Origin: Blastopirellula marina
GTDB lineage: Bacteria; Planctomycetota; Planctomycetia; Pirellulales; Pirellulaceae
Reading direction: 5' to 3'
Assembly (NCBI RefSeq): GCF_002967765.1
Contig: NZ_PUHY01000010.1
Coordinates: forward strand, 186,001-250,000
DNA length: 64,000 bases
Of this stretch, positions 26,558 to 36,478 are shown one piece after another (the stretch's first letter is position 1; every line of letters begins with the position of its first letter). Position numbers and translations under genes: made by a program. Below the pieces are notes generated by a model. It ran no database searches. It worked only from the letters and a program-made list of their open reading frames with translations, and had not been told where the DNA came from.

Positions 26558-27220
26558 GTGAACGTACAACAACTTTCCCATCAGCTGACACGTGAAGTCA
26601 AACGGAACCCAGCCAAAGCCGCGGTTCTGGGTGGCTTGTTGGTGGTAGCCGTGTGGTTTTGGTTCCCCTTGATCAAGGGTTGGATTGGCATTTCGGACTC
26701 CGCAAGCTCCGAAAGTGAATCGATCGTCGTGGCACAGCCTACCCAGACTGATAGCACTGCGGCATCCAATGCAGCGACCTCGAGCAAGATGAACTGGCGA
26801 ACCATCGCCCGGCGAATTAGTGAAGATCCCGCGATGCAATCCGGCATGCTTCGCTCGATCACGTTCGATCCGTTTTACCCCGAACAACCTGTGGAAACGC
26901 AGTTGACGGCAATCGACACCCCGCCAGAAGCTGCGCCCATTCCGGACGTTTCGCCCGAGACGGCCGGGTTGAGTATCACGTCGGTGATTGTTGGCGGACG
27001 GGTTCCGATCGCACGGATCAACAATCAAAACTATCACGTCGGAGACCAGGTCGCCGCCCCGGAAGGGGAGTTGCACTACACCGTGGTCGCCGTCAAACAC
27101 TGGGGCGTTCTCTTACAGGGAACCAACCAGACCTACGAGTTGCACCTGGAACACAACGCACCGAAGTCGGGCCAACGAATGGTCATGCGAAACGGAACGA
27201 TGATTTCGTCAGACAACTGA
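26558..27220 (+). CDS. GspC/PilP-like alignment protein
   Basis: 220 residues from GTG 26558. It has a cytoplasmic tail, one transmembrane helix ('AAVLGGLLVVAVWFWFPLI') and a flexible Ser/Thr/Pro linker. A C-terminal beta domain follows ('LSITSVIVGGRVPIARINNQ', then 'YHVGDQVAAPEGELHYTVVA'), which matches the HR domain of GspC/PilP. That domain contacts the secretin. An in-frame ATT at 26504 could be a non-standard earlier start because no ATG is available. Encoded directly before the secretin gene. Confidence 0.8.
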   Translation: MNVQQLSHQLTREVKRNPAKAAVLGGLLVVAVWFWFPLIKGWIGISDSASSESESIVVAQPTQTDSTAASNAATSSKMNWRTIARRISEDPAMQSGMLRSITFDPFYPEQPVETQLTAIDTPPEAAPIPDVSPETAGLSITSVIVGGRVPIARINNQNYHVGDQVAAPEGELHYTVVAVKHWGVLLQGTNQTYELHLEHNAPKSGQRMVMRNGTMISSDN

Positions 27221-27245
27221 GCTCCGCGATCGACACGGAAGTCGA

Positions 27246-29441
27246 ATGAGAAAACTCCTGATCATTTCGCTGCTACTGGTAAGCACGCTAGGCGGAATCG
27301 GCCTGGCCGTCTTCCTAGAGTCGTGCGATCTCTCGCAGTGGCAATTGCCTGCTTTCCTGGCTCAAGCTGCGCCGGTCGATCAGCCCGAGGCGACTCTTTC
27401 CGTCGAATCCGCATTGCCCGCAGCGAAGCCTGAATCGGCCGCACCTTCTCCGCCGACAGTCGTCGAAGCAACCCACACTCCGGTTGCCGTTTCCCCGGTT
27501 AGCACGGAAGCGACCTCGGCCATTCAAGTCCGGATGGAACCTCCCTTCTCGCAGCAGTTCACCATGGACAAGGGAGGCAGCTCGCAAAACGATCGTCAGT
27601 GGGATCTGCTCAACAAAGCGTTCGATACCGTCAAGGAAGTCGCCACGCATAAAGCTCAGAACGAACAACCGGCGGCCGCCAACTTTCAGCCGCCACAACC
27701 AGCGGTGCCCGAGAACAGTCAGCCCACTGCTCCACCGCTCGATCCCATCCCAGCACGCTCGGCAGAAACGATCGACACGCCACGTTCTTCTTCGCAGCCA
27801 CGGATCATTCCGGACGAAGGGGACGACAAGTTGACCATCGTGATCCAAGACAGCGATATTCGCGAAGTCTTGGAGATGCTCAGCGAACATGGCCAACTCA
27901 ACATCCTGCCCAGCCAGAACGTGCAAGGTCAGGTCTCCGCTTCGCTCACCAAAGTCGACGTCCGCACGGCACTCGCGGCGATCTTACGTTCGACTGGCTT
28001 CGTCATGCAGGAAGAGGATGGCTTCATCTATGTTGGCACTCCTTCCGACATGCAAAGCATGGATCGCTTGAGTGATCAGCTGGGTACGCGCATCTATAAA
28101 CTCAAATACATCCGCGCGGAAGACGTGCAGAAGCTGATCACGCCGATGCTGAGCGAAACAGTCGGGATGATCAGCATCTCGGCCCCAACAAAGACGGGCA
28201 TCGCGGCTGATTCCAGCAGCTCTGGTTCGGACGATTACGCCGGCTTGGAAACGGTGTTCGTCCGCGACTACGAACAGGTCCTCAAAAAGATCGACAAAGC
28301 GATCCTCGAGATCGATTGTCGCCCACTGCAAGTCGCGATCGAAGCGATGATCATGAGCGTCAAGCTGGACGATGCCCTCGATATGGGCGTCAGCTTCGAA
28401 GCCTTGCGAAACAACGACAACATCCGCCTTGTCTCTGGCTTTCCGCTGAACAACGTCACGTCGTTGGACCTGACCTCGGGCGGCCTGAAGCTGGGCTATC
28501 TCGATGCGAATCTCTCCCTATTTGTCGACGCCCTGGAAACGGTGGGCGAAACCAACGTGATTGCGGCTCCGCAGTTGTTGGTTTTGAACAAGCAGCGAGC
28601 CGAGATTCTGATCGGTCAACAAAAAGGTTACATCAGCACGACCGTTACCGAGAGTGCCGCCACGCAAACGGTTGAGTTTCTGGAAGTCGGTACGCAGCTT
28701 CGTATTCGTCCGTTCATTACCAACGACGGCATGGTGCGGCTGGAAGTTCACCCCGAAATCTCAACCGGCGATGTGCGTGTCGAGGAAGGCCTGACCATTC
28801 CCGATAAGGATGTCACCCAGGTAACCACCAACATCATGTGCCCCGACGGACGCACTGTGGTGATTGGTGGTCTGATTAAGAGTGGCCAGTCGAAGAAGGG
28901 AAGTCAGATCCCACTTCTGGGCAGCTTGCCTGGCGTCGGGGTATTGTTTCGCCAGAAGAAAGAAGAGCTGGAACGAGAAGAACTGATCGTTTTGATCACG
29001 CCGCGAATTGTCGACCCGAGTCAGATTCCTCAAGATGGCGAGAACGCGCGCGAGCTGTTCGAGATTCAGCATGAATATAGCGCCGACAAGATGAGCCCGC
29101 TGAGCAAGCGACATATCGGACGGAACTACTACCGTTTGGCCACGTCGGCCTGGGCGACTGGCGACGCGGTCTCCGCGCTGCGATACGTCAACCTGGCGAT
29201 CCACTACGACGATTTGAATCTCGAAGCGGTCAACCTACGAGAGACCATCGTCAGCCAGACCGGGCTGGGGGATCGCACGGTTCACTCGCACTTGAAAGAG
29301 GGTCTGTACCCATGGCAGCATCCGCATGGCGTGGAAGTGTCGCCATGGCATATCAACCAGGTCGAGCAGTTGCCGCCGGTCGAGCGGATGGTGATTCCCC
29401 CGCCGAAACATGTGATCAATCCGCGAATCGAAGCCCAATAG
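27246..29441 (+). CDS. gspD: Secretin (GspD/PilQ family) with C-terminal helical repeat
   Basis: 731 residues with a signal peptide ('LLIISLLLVSTLGGIGLAVF'). A long Pro/Ala-rich linker covers residues 35-180, then a short N0/STN-like domain ('IQDSDIREVLEMLSEHGQLN') and an N1-like part. The secretin barrel lies at about 380-600, with 'GQQKGYISTTVTESAATQTV' and closing motif 'VIGGLIKSGQSKKGSQIPLL'. Residues 620-700 look like a TPR-like tail. It forms the outer-membrane pore. The secretin lacks the several N-domains of classical GspD, as often in PilQ-like planctomycete forms. Confidence 0.93.
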   Translation: MRKLLIISLLLVSTLGGIGLAVFLESCDLSQWQLPAFLAQAAPVDQPEATLSVESALPAAKPESAAPSPPTVVEATHTPVAVSPVSTEATSAIQVRMEPPFSQQFTMDKGGSSQNDRQWDLLNKAFDTVKEVATHKAQNEQPAAANFQPPQPAVPENSQPTAPPLDPIPARSAETIDTPRSSSQPRIIPDEGDDKLTIVIQDSDIREVLEMLSEHGQLNILPSQNVQGQVSASLTKVDVRTALAAILRSTGFVMQEEDGFIYVGTPSDMQSMDRLSDQLGTRIYKLKYIRAEDVQKLITPMLSETVGMISISAPTKTGIAADSSSSGSDDYAGLETVFVRDYEQVLKKIDKAILEIDCRPLQVAIEAMIMSVKLDDALDMGVSFEALRNNDNIRLVSGFPLNNVTSLDLTSGGLKLGYLDANLSLFVDALETVGETNVIAAPQLLVLNKQRAEILIGQQKGYISTTVTESAATQTVEFLEVGTQLRIRPFITNDGMVRLEVHPEISTGDVRVEEGLTIPDKDVTQVTTNIMCPDGRTVVIGGLIKSGQSKKGSQIPLLGSLPGVGVLFRQKKEELEREELIVLITPRIVDPSQIPQDGENARELFEIQHEYSADKMSPLSKRHIGRNYYRLATSAWATGDAVSALRYVNLAIHYDDLNLEAVNLRETIVSQTGLGDRTVHSHLKEGLYPWQHPHGVEVSPWHINQVEQLPPVERMVIPPPKHVINPRIEAQ

Positions 29442-29461
29442 CCCCAGCGAAAATCATCCGT

Positions 29462-29968
29462 ATGCGAACCTTGATTCTCCTGGCCTTGATTTGCCCGCTG
29501 CTTGGCTGTGCGATGTCGCCAGCGATGAAGGAAGCCTTGTTCGATCCTGGCAAGCAGCAGCGCGAGCGGAAGGAAGAGATCAAGCGTCTGGTCGAGCATC
29601 GCCATCAAGAAGCTCATCTGCAAGCCGCCGCGGCCATGCTCAGCGATGGCCGCTACGACGACTGCAATCGCGTGCTCGACGACTTGGCCAAGACCAATCC
29701 CGATGCGAAAGAAGTGCAACTGCTGCGGGCCGAAGTCTGCATGGCCCAAAACCAGTATCCCGCCGCCGCGGCGATCTATCAGAAGCTGGTCGAAAAGAAC
29801 CCAGCCGATGCCAACTTACATCACCTGCATGCGATGGCCTTGGAATTCTCCGGCGACACAACCAGCGCGCTGGTCGCCTTCCAACGAGCCGCCGAACTCT
29901 CGCCCCATAGCAACGTGATCCAAATGAGCCAACTCCCCGAACCAGCCGCCGGCAGCATGCTGCGTTAA
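29462..29968 (+). CDS. TPR lipoprotein (pilotin-like)
   Basis: 168 residues from ATG 29462. The lipobox is in 'LILLALICPLLGCAMSPAM' (Cys16). Three TPR-like units follow, for example 'ADANLHHLHAMALEFSGDTT' and 'SALVAFQRAAELSPHS'. It starts 20 bases after the secretin. TPR lipoproteins of the PilF/PilW type pilot secretins to the outer membrane, so that role is a fair inference. It is the last gene of the operon. Confidence 0.85.
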   Translation: MRTLILLALICPLLGCAMSPAMKEALFDPGKQQRERKEEIKRLVEHRHQEAHLQAAAAMLSDGRYDDCNRVLDDLAKTNPDAKEVQLLRAEVCMAQNQYPAAAAIYQKLVEKNPADANLHHLHAMALEFSGDTTSALVAFQRAAELSPHSNVIQMSQLPEPAAGSMLR

Positions 29969-30084
29969 GAACGGCAGGGCAACACGGCCACCCGTTTGGC
30001 CTTGATCGAGGCACCTCGTTCAGGGAAGATTCGCTTCCTTCGCGATACGTCTTGCCACTTCGCCTCTGTCGACCTGCGTGTGCC

Positions 30085-31704
30085 ATGCCAGCCTATCACT
30101 TTGCCACTCTCTCCCTTCTGACGCTGTTGTCGTTCGCATTTTTCGGCACACCTTCCTTCGCTGAGGAACTTGGCAAGCTCGAACTCGTCTTAACCTATGG
30201 CGAGTCCGGCCTGCCGCGGGATAACGTCTTCTACACAGGCGAAAAAGTATTCGCCACGCTACGGATCACAGGCCTGGGTGATGAGCGGCCGTACACAGGG
30301 CAAATCCAAGTTACAGGGATGGTTCTCGATGCGAATGGCGAGGAAGTCTTACGGGTGGAGAAAGAGCCGGAGTATTACTCGCAGGTTCTCGGCGGCGATT
30401 CGATCGAGACGACGCTGATAATCGACAGCGACAAGAAAGGAATCGCACCGGGCAATTACACGCTGGTCTCCACAATTCAACAGATGCCGGCGGGGCGAAA
30501 ATGGGAAGTGCAGACTGACTTCCGTTGGGAGACCAATCCTATACTTCATTGCTGCGAATTTGCCTGGTTTCTGGATCGTGAGTGCAAGTACCCTGCGGCT
30601 CCGGTGATGCAGCCAGGAAGATTCTTTTGGCTCCGACAACGATTCGGCCACTTCTCATTCGTCGATCGAAGTTTCAGCATTCAGGCGCAGATGAAACTCG
30701 TTCGGCGAAATAATCAGCCTGTGAAAGCAGAAGGGGGTAAGGGGAGTTATTCGTTCAAGATACCTCCCGCGAGCGAGCTTCCAGAATGGATTTGGTTGCC
30801 TACGTTCGAGCAGTTTACCAGACCTGGCAATTGCAGATTGTCCCTAGATATTGCTGACCTATTATCTGGTACTGAAGCTTCGACGACGCTGCCAGTTTAT
30901 GTCGGCAAAACCCCCATGCCGTCTGTGGAAAGTAATGGAGATTTGAAACCGTTCCTAGCTCTCACCCATGGAAAGTATGGAAACGAACACGACTCGGATT
31001 ATTTAATGGGTGAAGATATTTGGGTGACGCTTGGTTTTATTGACAAAACACGGGGTGGAGTCACAAACCAGAAAATTCACGCCTACTTTTTGGATCAGAA
31101 TAACCAAGTTGTTAGCGATTTTTCTTTGGGAGAAGTGGAAATTCGGTGCGGATTCCACGAACGCTATTTCATTAAGGCTATAAATTTTGCGGTGAATCCG
31201 GATCGAGGGCCGGTCGAGCCGGTGCGGAAAGTGCAAATTGAACTGCACGAAACAACAACGGGGGCAAAGACCGTTCTTTCTGCTCCGATACGCTTCTTGC
31301 CAATGAAAGAGCTCGCCGCACTCAACCTCCGTGTTTCCCGTGACACTCACGATAAAGTTCCTGCCGGCCAGTTCCTCACCGCTGGTCAGCCCTATTACCT
31401 CAACTGCGACATCACCAAGTTCACGGTCAAAGACTACGCAATCGACATCACGCACAGCGTGAAAGCCTTTACCGAAGATGGCCAGCCGATTGCCGGTACG
31501 GAATTAGTCTTAGAACACAAGCGAGCCCTGAGCGTTGCCGAAAAATTGAACGAGCAGCTTCCACTCGGCATGCAGATCTCGCTCAACCGTCCTGGCAAGT
31601 TCCTTCTGCGTTCGACCTTCACCGATAACCTCAGCGGCCGGACCTACACCAGCGACATGCCGATCGAAGTGGTCAGCCCGTTTCAGTTTGTTGCGGACGA
31701 GTAG
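30085..31704 (+). CDS. Secreted protein of unknown function, 539 residues
   Basis: From ATG 30085 there is a signal peptide ('FATLSLLTLLSFAFFGTPSFAEE'-type, cleavage after SFA). Several beta-sandwich units follow, each with 'GxxYFTGExVxxxLRITG'-like spacing (for example 'YTGEKVFATLRITGLGDERP' and 'TAGQPYYLNCDITKF'). These suggest Ig-like domains. Base composition between about 30840 and 31200 looks more AT-rich than its surroundings. Function unknown; surface or periplasmic. Confidence 0.65.
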   Translation: MPAYHFATLSLLTLLSFAFFGTPSFAEELGKLELVLTYGESGLPRDNVFYTGEKVFATLRITGLGDERPYTGQIQVTGMVLDANGEEVLRVEKEPEYYSQVLGGDSIETTLIIDSDKKGIAPGNYTLVSTIQQMPAGRKWEVQTDFRWETNPILHCCEFAWFLDRECKYPAAPVMQPGRFFWLRQRFGHFSFVDRSFSIQAQMKLVRRNNQPVKAEGGKGSYSFKIPPASELPEWIWLPTFEQFTRPGNCRLSLDIADLLSGTEASTTLPVYVGKTPMPSVESNGDLKPFLALTHGKYGNEHDSDYLMGEDIWVTLGFIDKTRGGVTNQKIHAYFLDQNNQVVSDFSLGEVEIRCGFHERYFIKAINFAVNPDRGPVEPVRKVQIELHETTTGAKTVLSAPIRFLPMKELAALNLRVSRDTHDKVPAGQFLTAGQPYYLNCDITKFTVKDYAIDITHSVKAFTEDGQPIAGTELVLEHKRALSVAEKLNEQLPLGMQISLNRPGKFLLRSTFTDNLSGRTYTSDMPIEVVSPFQFVADE

Positions 31705-31706
31705 TT

Positions 31707-32084
31707 TCAGTAGGCAGCGTCGCGGACGATGCTCGCGTACTGCGATGCGGACAACGGAAAGACCGCATCACAGACGACGGTCTGCTTCTCTTGAGTAAAC
31801 CAGTCGACAAAGACGATCATCGATTCGATCTCGTTGGGGCTGCTTTCGTCGGCTGCGTGGACTCTCTGGTACGTCGCTTCTTCCAAAGACCAGAGCTCGC
31901 CGCTGGTGATGACGATGCCCGTTTGCAGGCCCTTGGTCAGGCAGCCGGCGAACAGGTCGTAACTAGGAGGTGCAGTGCGATGGAGGAAGGTGTAGCAGCG
32001 AACGATCGTCGCCAAATCGGCCGGCGGCTGCGGGAAGCAGTACAGAATATCAGCTTCATTCTCGTTGAAGATAATCTCGGACAT
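31707..32084 (-). CDS. Hypothetical protein, 125 residues, immunity-protein-like size
   Basis: Acidic soluble protein with a pattern of strands and helices ('SEIIFNENEADILYCFPQPP', 'TGIVITSGELWSLEEATYQR', 'DAVFPLSASQYASIV'). I do not recognise it. Size and composition resemble orphan immunity proteins of polymorphic toxin systems, several of which occur elsewhere in this window. It converges on the secreted-protein gene, two bases between stops. Confidence 0.55.
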   Translation of the reverse strand: MSEIIFNENEADILYCFPQPPADLATIVRCYTFLHRTAPPSYDLFAGCLTKGLQTGIVITSGELWSLEEATYQRVHAADESSPNEIESMIVFVDWFTQEKQTVVCDAVFPLSASQYASIVRDAAY

Positions 32085-32178
32085 TGATGGGCCTTGTTAA
32101 GCGCGGCAGGCATGACTCGCCCCCATTCTAACCGTTGAGCCGTCTTGCTACGGAACAGCTGTCAATGCTATCACCCAC

Positions 32179-32224
32179 GCTGCCAGCACGTGGCGCGAAC
32201 TGTGGCTGTTTCCCCGTTAAGATG
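32179..32224. promoter_or_regulatory. Candidate conserved element upstream of the autotransporter-like gene
   Basis: GCTGCCAGCACG at 32179-32190, then a 17-base spacer and GTTTCCCCGTTAAGAT. The same two words, with a nine-base spacer, occur at 11188-11225 upstream of a small coiled-coil gene. Two copies in one window suggest a shared regulatory sequence or an RNA element; meaning unknown. Confidence 0.3.
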
Positions 32225-32337
32225 TGCAAGTTACACCCACTTTAAGACACGCCGAAAATTGAATGCCCCCCTCTACAGGAAAGGTTCGATAAGGCGAAAA
32301 GACAATTTTGCAACTGGCATTAGTTCGCCCTACGTTC

Positions 32338-34752
32338 ATGGCAAACTTCTGCCCATGGGACTTGGCTATCTTGGCGGATCTAGATCGATTGTGGCGGCGA
32401 ATCTTTGCCTTGGCGTTCGTGTGGCTTTTGGTCGCCTCACCGGCGATCGCCCAGACAGTAGACCCAACCGCTCCGGGAGTGGTCTCGGGCGCTGCCCCAA
32501 TTACGGTCGGTCTTTCCGAAGGTCTGTGGGGAAACTATTTGCCGCGGGTTTCGTTCCAACATCGCACCGAGGGTGCTGGCTACGACTATTCGTTTTCCGA
32601 TCTGCGAGCCTGGGTGCCGCTTTATGAGTCGGCTGATTCGCAAAGCCTGACCTTCTTCGATTCGGCCGTGCTGCTGGCGAACGACTCGAAGGTCGGTATG
32701 AATGCCGTCATTGGGCAGCGTTTCTACTTCGAAGAACTCGATCGCACATTCGGCGGCTACGTCGGTTACGACAATCGCGATACGGGCAATCAAACGGTCA
32801 GCCAGATTGCCACCGGCTTTGAATCGCTAGGACGTATCGATTTCCGGGCGAACGCTTATCTACCCACCGATGACCGTTCGATGCAGATCGGCAGCAGCAG
32901 CTTCTTTAACCCCAGCTACGTCGGCAACAACATCCAACTCTCCGAGTCGTTCCTCTCGGAAACCGCGATGCGAGGCTTCGATGCGGAACTAGGGGGCGCG
33001 GTGCCACACTTCGGCGACTACCTGCGGGCCTACTTCGGGGCGTATAACTACCAGGCCGGTGCCCAACCTCAAGCTTGGGGTTGGAAGACACGCCTCGAAA
33101 GCCACCTCAGCGATCAAATGCGGCTTTATTTGACGGTCACGAACGACCAGGTCTTCGATACGAACGTGGTGTTTGGTGTCTCGTTGTTCTGGCCTGGAAC
33201 GCGTGCCCGTCGCACGCCACGTTACGACGACATGCTGACACGGATGGACGAACCGCTGATTCGTAAGGAAGTGGTCACCGTCAATCGCTTTACCAAAACG
33301 GAAAGCACCTTGGCGATCAACACCACCACCAGCGCCGCCCAGCGGGTGGTCCATGTCGATCCCAACGCCGCGGCCGGCGGTGATGGTACCGTCGAGAATC
33401 CGTACAGCAGCCTGGCCCTTGCTCAAGGTGGATCGCAAGCCGATGATATCGTGTTCGTTCATCCGAATAACGGCGGTACTTCGACCAATCTTGATTCCGG
33501 CATCGTGCTGCAAGATCGCCAGCGGTTGTTAGCTTCGACAACGCAGCATACGTTCACGGCCACGCAAGGCACGTTCGATCTGCCCGGCTACGAAGCTGGT
33601 AGCAAACCGGTGCTCGACTCGAGCGGTGTTACCGTACAACTGGCCAATGGGAACGAAGTCTCTGGTTTCCGATTTGACGATCCCGGCGATACGGCAATCA
33701 GCGGCGGCACGGTCAACGGATTCAACATCAACAACAACACGTTCGCACACAGTGGTCTTAACAGCACGAGCAGTATTTTCGTCAGCGACCTGCGTGGTGA
33801 CGGCGTGATCCGCGATAACACAATTACCACCTCGGCGAGTGCCAGTAGTGGCGACGCGATATCGATCGCTTCCGCGGGAACCGCCAAGATTACCATCGCC
33901 GACAACACCATTTCGCGTAATCTGAGCGTCGGTGGAAACGACGCGATTCAGATCGAGGCGCTGGCCGGATCTGACTTGGAGTTTGCGATCAACAACAACC
34001 AAATCAGCAACTTCCTCGCCGCAGGCGGATATGGGATCAACCTGATTTCCAACGGTAATAGCATCACCGGTTCGGCTTCGGACAACACGATTACCAACGG
34101 CCTTACGATCTCGGTCCTTGATTATGGTATCTATGCAGATATCCGCGAGGGTACCTCGAACCTGACCTTCGACAACAATACCTTTAACACCTTCGCTTCG
34201 GCTCAACTATTGGATGCAGGCATCTACGTTCGGAATTACACCTCGGACGATACCACCACCACCATCACCGACAACAAGATTGGTGTCGCCTCTTCTGTGG
34301 CAATCGGTAACGGCATCTACGTCTATTCGTCCCGTGGGGGAACGGATAACGTAATTCTGAAGAACAATACCCTCAACAGTTCGTTTGCTGGTGGTTTGAG
34401 TACTGGCGTGCGATTGTACTCCCTCGGCTACAACACAGTCTTAAATGCCAACGTACAAGACAATGTTATCAGCGGAACCTACGGTACCTACGGTTTGTTT
34501 GTGGACAACTACGGAACCTCGGCAGTTAATTTGAGAGTGCGAAACAACACGATTGACGGCAACACCAGCCTTCGTACCGATGACAACACTTTGACCTACT
34601 TTGAAGTGTTCAATGGTCAGTCCGTTCCTGGCAATTTGACGGTGTCCGACATCACCTCGCAAAATACGATTTCGGGCAGCACAACCATCTTCGACTTCCC
34701 AGGCTCAAACTCGCTACGAGTGGCCCCGAACAGCTTGCCCATTCCGGAATAG
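32338..34752 (+). CDS. Inverse-autotransporter-like beta-barrel protein with a parallel beta-helix passenger
   Basis: 804 residues from ATG 32338 (TTG 32308 would add 10). Signal peptide ends 'WLLVASPAIAQ'. Residues 45-290 resemble the inverse-autotransporter beta-barrel of intimin/invasin: 'YLPRVSFQHRTEGAGYDY', 'FGGYVGYDNRDTGNQ', then 'LGGAVPHFGDYLRAYFGAYN'. Residues 340-800 are a parallel beta-helix with N- and T-rich rungs ('INNNTFAHSG', 'IRDNTITTSAS', 'LRVRNNTIDGN'). The barrel at the N-terminus would sit in the outer membrane and the passenger outside. Adhesion or glycan processing is inferred. No catalytic residues are evident. Confidence 0.72.
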   Translation: MANFCPWDLAILADLDRLWRRIFALAFVWLLVASPAIAQTVDPTAPGVVSGAAPITVGLSEGLWGNYLPRVSFQHRTEGAGYDYSFSDLRAWVPLYESADSQSLTFFDSAVLLANDSKVGMNAVIGQRFYFEELDRTFGGYVGYDNRDTGNQTVSQIATGFESLGRIDFRANAYLPTDDRSMQIGSSSFFNPSYVGNNIQLSESFLSETAMRGFDAELGGAVPHFGDYLRAYFGAYNYQAGAQPQAWGWKTRLESHLSDQMRLYLTVTNDQVFDTNVVFGVSLFWPGTRARRTPRYDDMLTRMDEPLIRKEVVTVNRFTKTESTLAINTTTSAAQRVVHVDPNAAAGGDGTVENPYSSLALAQGGSQADDIVFVHPNNGGTSTNLDSGIVLQDRQRLLASTTQHTFTATQGTFDLPGYEAGSKPVLDSSGVTVQLANGNEVSGFRFDDPGDTAISGGTVNGFNINNNTFAHSGLNSTSSIFVSDLRGDGVIRDNTITTSASASSGDAISIASAGTAKITIADNTISRNLSVGGNDAIQIEALAGSDLEFAINNNQISNFLAAGGYGINLISNGNSITGSASDNTITNGLTISVLDYGIYADIREGTSNLTFDNNTFNTFASAQLLDAGIYVRNYTSDDTTTTITDNKIGVASSVAIGNGIYVYSSRGGTDNVILKNNTLNSSFAGGLSTGVRLYSLGYNTVLNANVQDNVISGTYGTYGLFVDNYGTSAVNLRVRNNTIDGNTSLRTDDNTLTYFEVFNGQSVPGNLTVSDITSQNTISGSTTIFDFPGSNSLRVAPNSLPIPE

Positions 34753-34940
34753 ATTTGCGACCAGCGGACAACCCCAAGATGGCCCCTATCCCCCCAATGA
34801 GAGGCAAGAAAAAAAGCGATATTTTGCGGGTTTAAGCATCTCTTAGAAGTTTGGGGCAACCTACGATTTTAGGAATACCGAGTCTGGTTGTGCCCTTGTG
34901 GAACAGCCTAAGTAGCCCTTAAATCACCAAGGTCAGTTCC

Positions 34941-36317
34941 GTGCCAACCGTTCAATCCACACCGCGTCGTGGTTCCTGGTCGCAGTTTTGGTCTCGTAAG
35001 AAAATCGATCGTACCCTGCAACTCCAGCAGCAACTCGACGAGGCGTTGGCGAAGATAGCTGCGATTGATCGCTCTAACGCGGTCATCGAATTCGATATGG
35101 ACGGTACGATACTCAACGCGAACGACAATTTCTTGACGACGCTTGGATACACCCATGAGGAAGTCTTGGGCAAGCACCATCGCATTTTCGTCGATCCTCA
35201 ATTCGCCCAAACTCGTGATTACCAAGACTTTTGGAAGGGGCTGAACCAAGGCCAATTTTACAGCGAGCGTTTCAAGCGGATCGGCAAGGGGGGCCGCGAG
35301 GTCTTCATCCAGGCAACCTACAATCCGGTAATCGGGCCCGATGGCAAACCATATAAAGTCATTAAGTTTGCAACGGATGTAACCGAAGAAGTCCGCGTCC
35401 AAGAGGAAGCCACGCGGCTTATGAACATGGTCGAGAATCTACCGACAAATCTGATTCTGGCCGACAACGACTTGGTTATTCGCTATATGAATCCCGCTTC
35501 GTTGAACTCGCTACGAGCGATCGCACATCTCCTGCCGGTTCCGGTTGATCAAGTCCTTGGCAGTTCGATCGATCTGTTCCATAAGAATCCGGAACACCAA
35601 CGTCGCATCTTAGCCAACAAGGCCAATTTCCCGATCAAATCGACGATTTCGTTGGGAGACGAACTCCTATCGCTTGAAGTTCGGGCGATTACCAATCGCG
35701 AAGGTGTGGAGATTGGGTTGATGACAACCTGGCAGGTTATTACCGAACAAACGAAAATCCGGCGACAGGTCGGTTCATTAGGCGAAGTCGGTCAGACAGT
35801 CGCTGCCAATGTGCAAGACATGGGAACTGCGATCACCGAAATCTCGGAGAGCATCGGTCGAACGGCAAACCTCGCCATGACCGCGGAAGAACAATCGAGG
35901 ACTGCCCGCCAAACGATCGCGAACCTAGGAGACTCAAGTGTTGAGATTGAAGAGGTGGTCACTCTGATTTGTGATTTGGCCGATCAAACGAATTTATTGG
36001 CGTTAAACGCCACCATTGAAGCGGCCAGGGCTGGGGAAGCGGGGCGTGGATTCGCTGTCGTTGCCTCGGAAGTCAAAACCTTGGCCACCAGTACGCAGTC
36101 CGCAACCCAAACAATTTCGGAACGGGTCAACCGTATTCGCACCAGCATCGATGGGGCCATTCGGTCGACCAACGAAATCGCCAAGAGCGTGCAGGAAGTC
36201 AGCGGCAACACCACCGAAGTCGCCGCCGCGATTGAAGAACAATCGGCGATTATCACTACCATGGGCACGACCGCCGATGAGTTGGTGAAATTGAGCGTGG
36301 AACTGCAAAAGCTGTAA
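34941..36317 (+). CDS. Soluble PAS-PAS methyl-accepting chemotaxis protein
   Basis: 458 residues from GTG 34941, with no transmembrane segment. A helical N-terminus precedes a PAS domain (residues 45-150, '[20 protein letters not shown]', with 'VTEEVR' at its end). A second, weaker PAS follows ('[20 protein letters not shown]'). The MCP signalling domain has the highly conserved hairpin tip '[20 protein letters not shown]'. It is a cytoplasmic receptor that would signal through CheA/CheW; these are not encoded here. A strong terminator follows. Confidence 0.92.
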   Translation: MPTVQSTPRRGSWSQFWSRKKIDRTLQLQQQLDEALAKIAAIDRSNAVIEFDMDGTILNANDNFLTTLGYTHEEVLGKHHRIFVDPQFAQTRDYQDFWKGLNQGQFYSERFKRIGKGGREVFIQATYNPVIGPDGKPYKVIKFATDVTEEVRVQEEATRLMNMVENLPTNLILADNDLVIRYMNPASLNSLRAIAHLLPVPVDQVLGSSIDLFHKNPEHQRRILANKANFPIKSTISLGDELLSLEVRAITNREGVEIGLMTTWQVITEQTKIRRQVGSLGEVGQTVAANVQDMGTAITEISESIGRTANLAMTAEEQSRTARQTIANLGDSSVEIEEVVTLICDLADQTNLLALNATIEAARAGEAGRGFAVVASEVKTLATSTQSATQTISERVNRIRTSIDGAIRSTNEIAKSVQEVSGNTTEVAAAIEEQSAIITTMGTTADELVKLSVELQKL

Positions 36318-36352
36318 ATCGCAGAAGAGCAAGTACGTAGGCGAAATCACGG

Positions 36353-36386
36353 AAGCCATGACCATCCGACGATGGTCATGGCTTTT
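36353..36386 (+). terminator. Rho-independent terminator after the chemoreceptor gene
   Basis: AAGCCATGACCATC at 36353-36366 pairs perfectly with GATGGTCATGGCTT at 36371-36384 around CGAC. The stem is followed by a TTC stretch, so it ends in a short T run. It lies 36 bases past the stop codon. Confidence 0.85.
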
Positions 36387-36478
36387 CTATTGCGTGTCTT
36401 TCGCTTGAAACGGGACGTCCGTTCTGCCACGATCATGGAAACCTTTCCAGTCAGGCAACGCTCTGCCGAGATCGTCCA

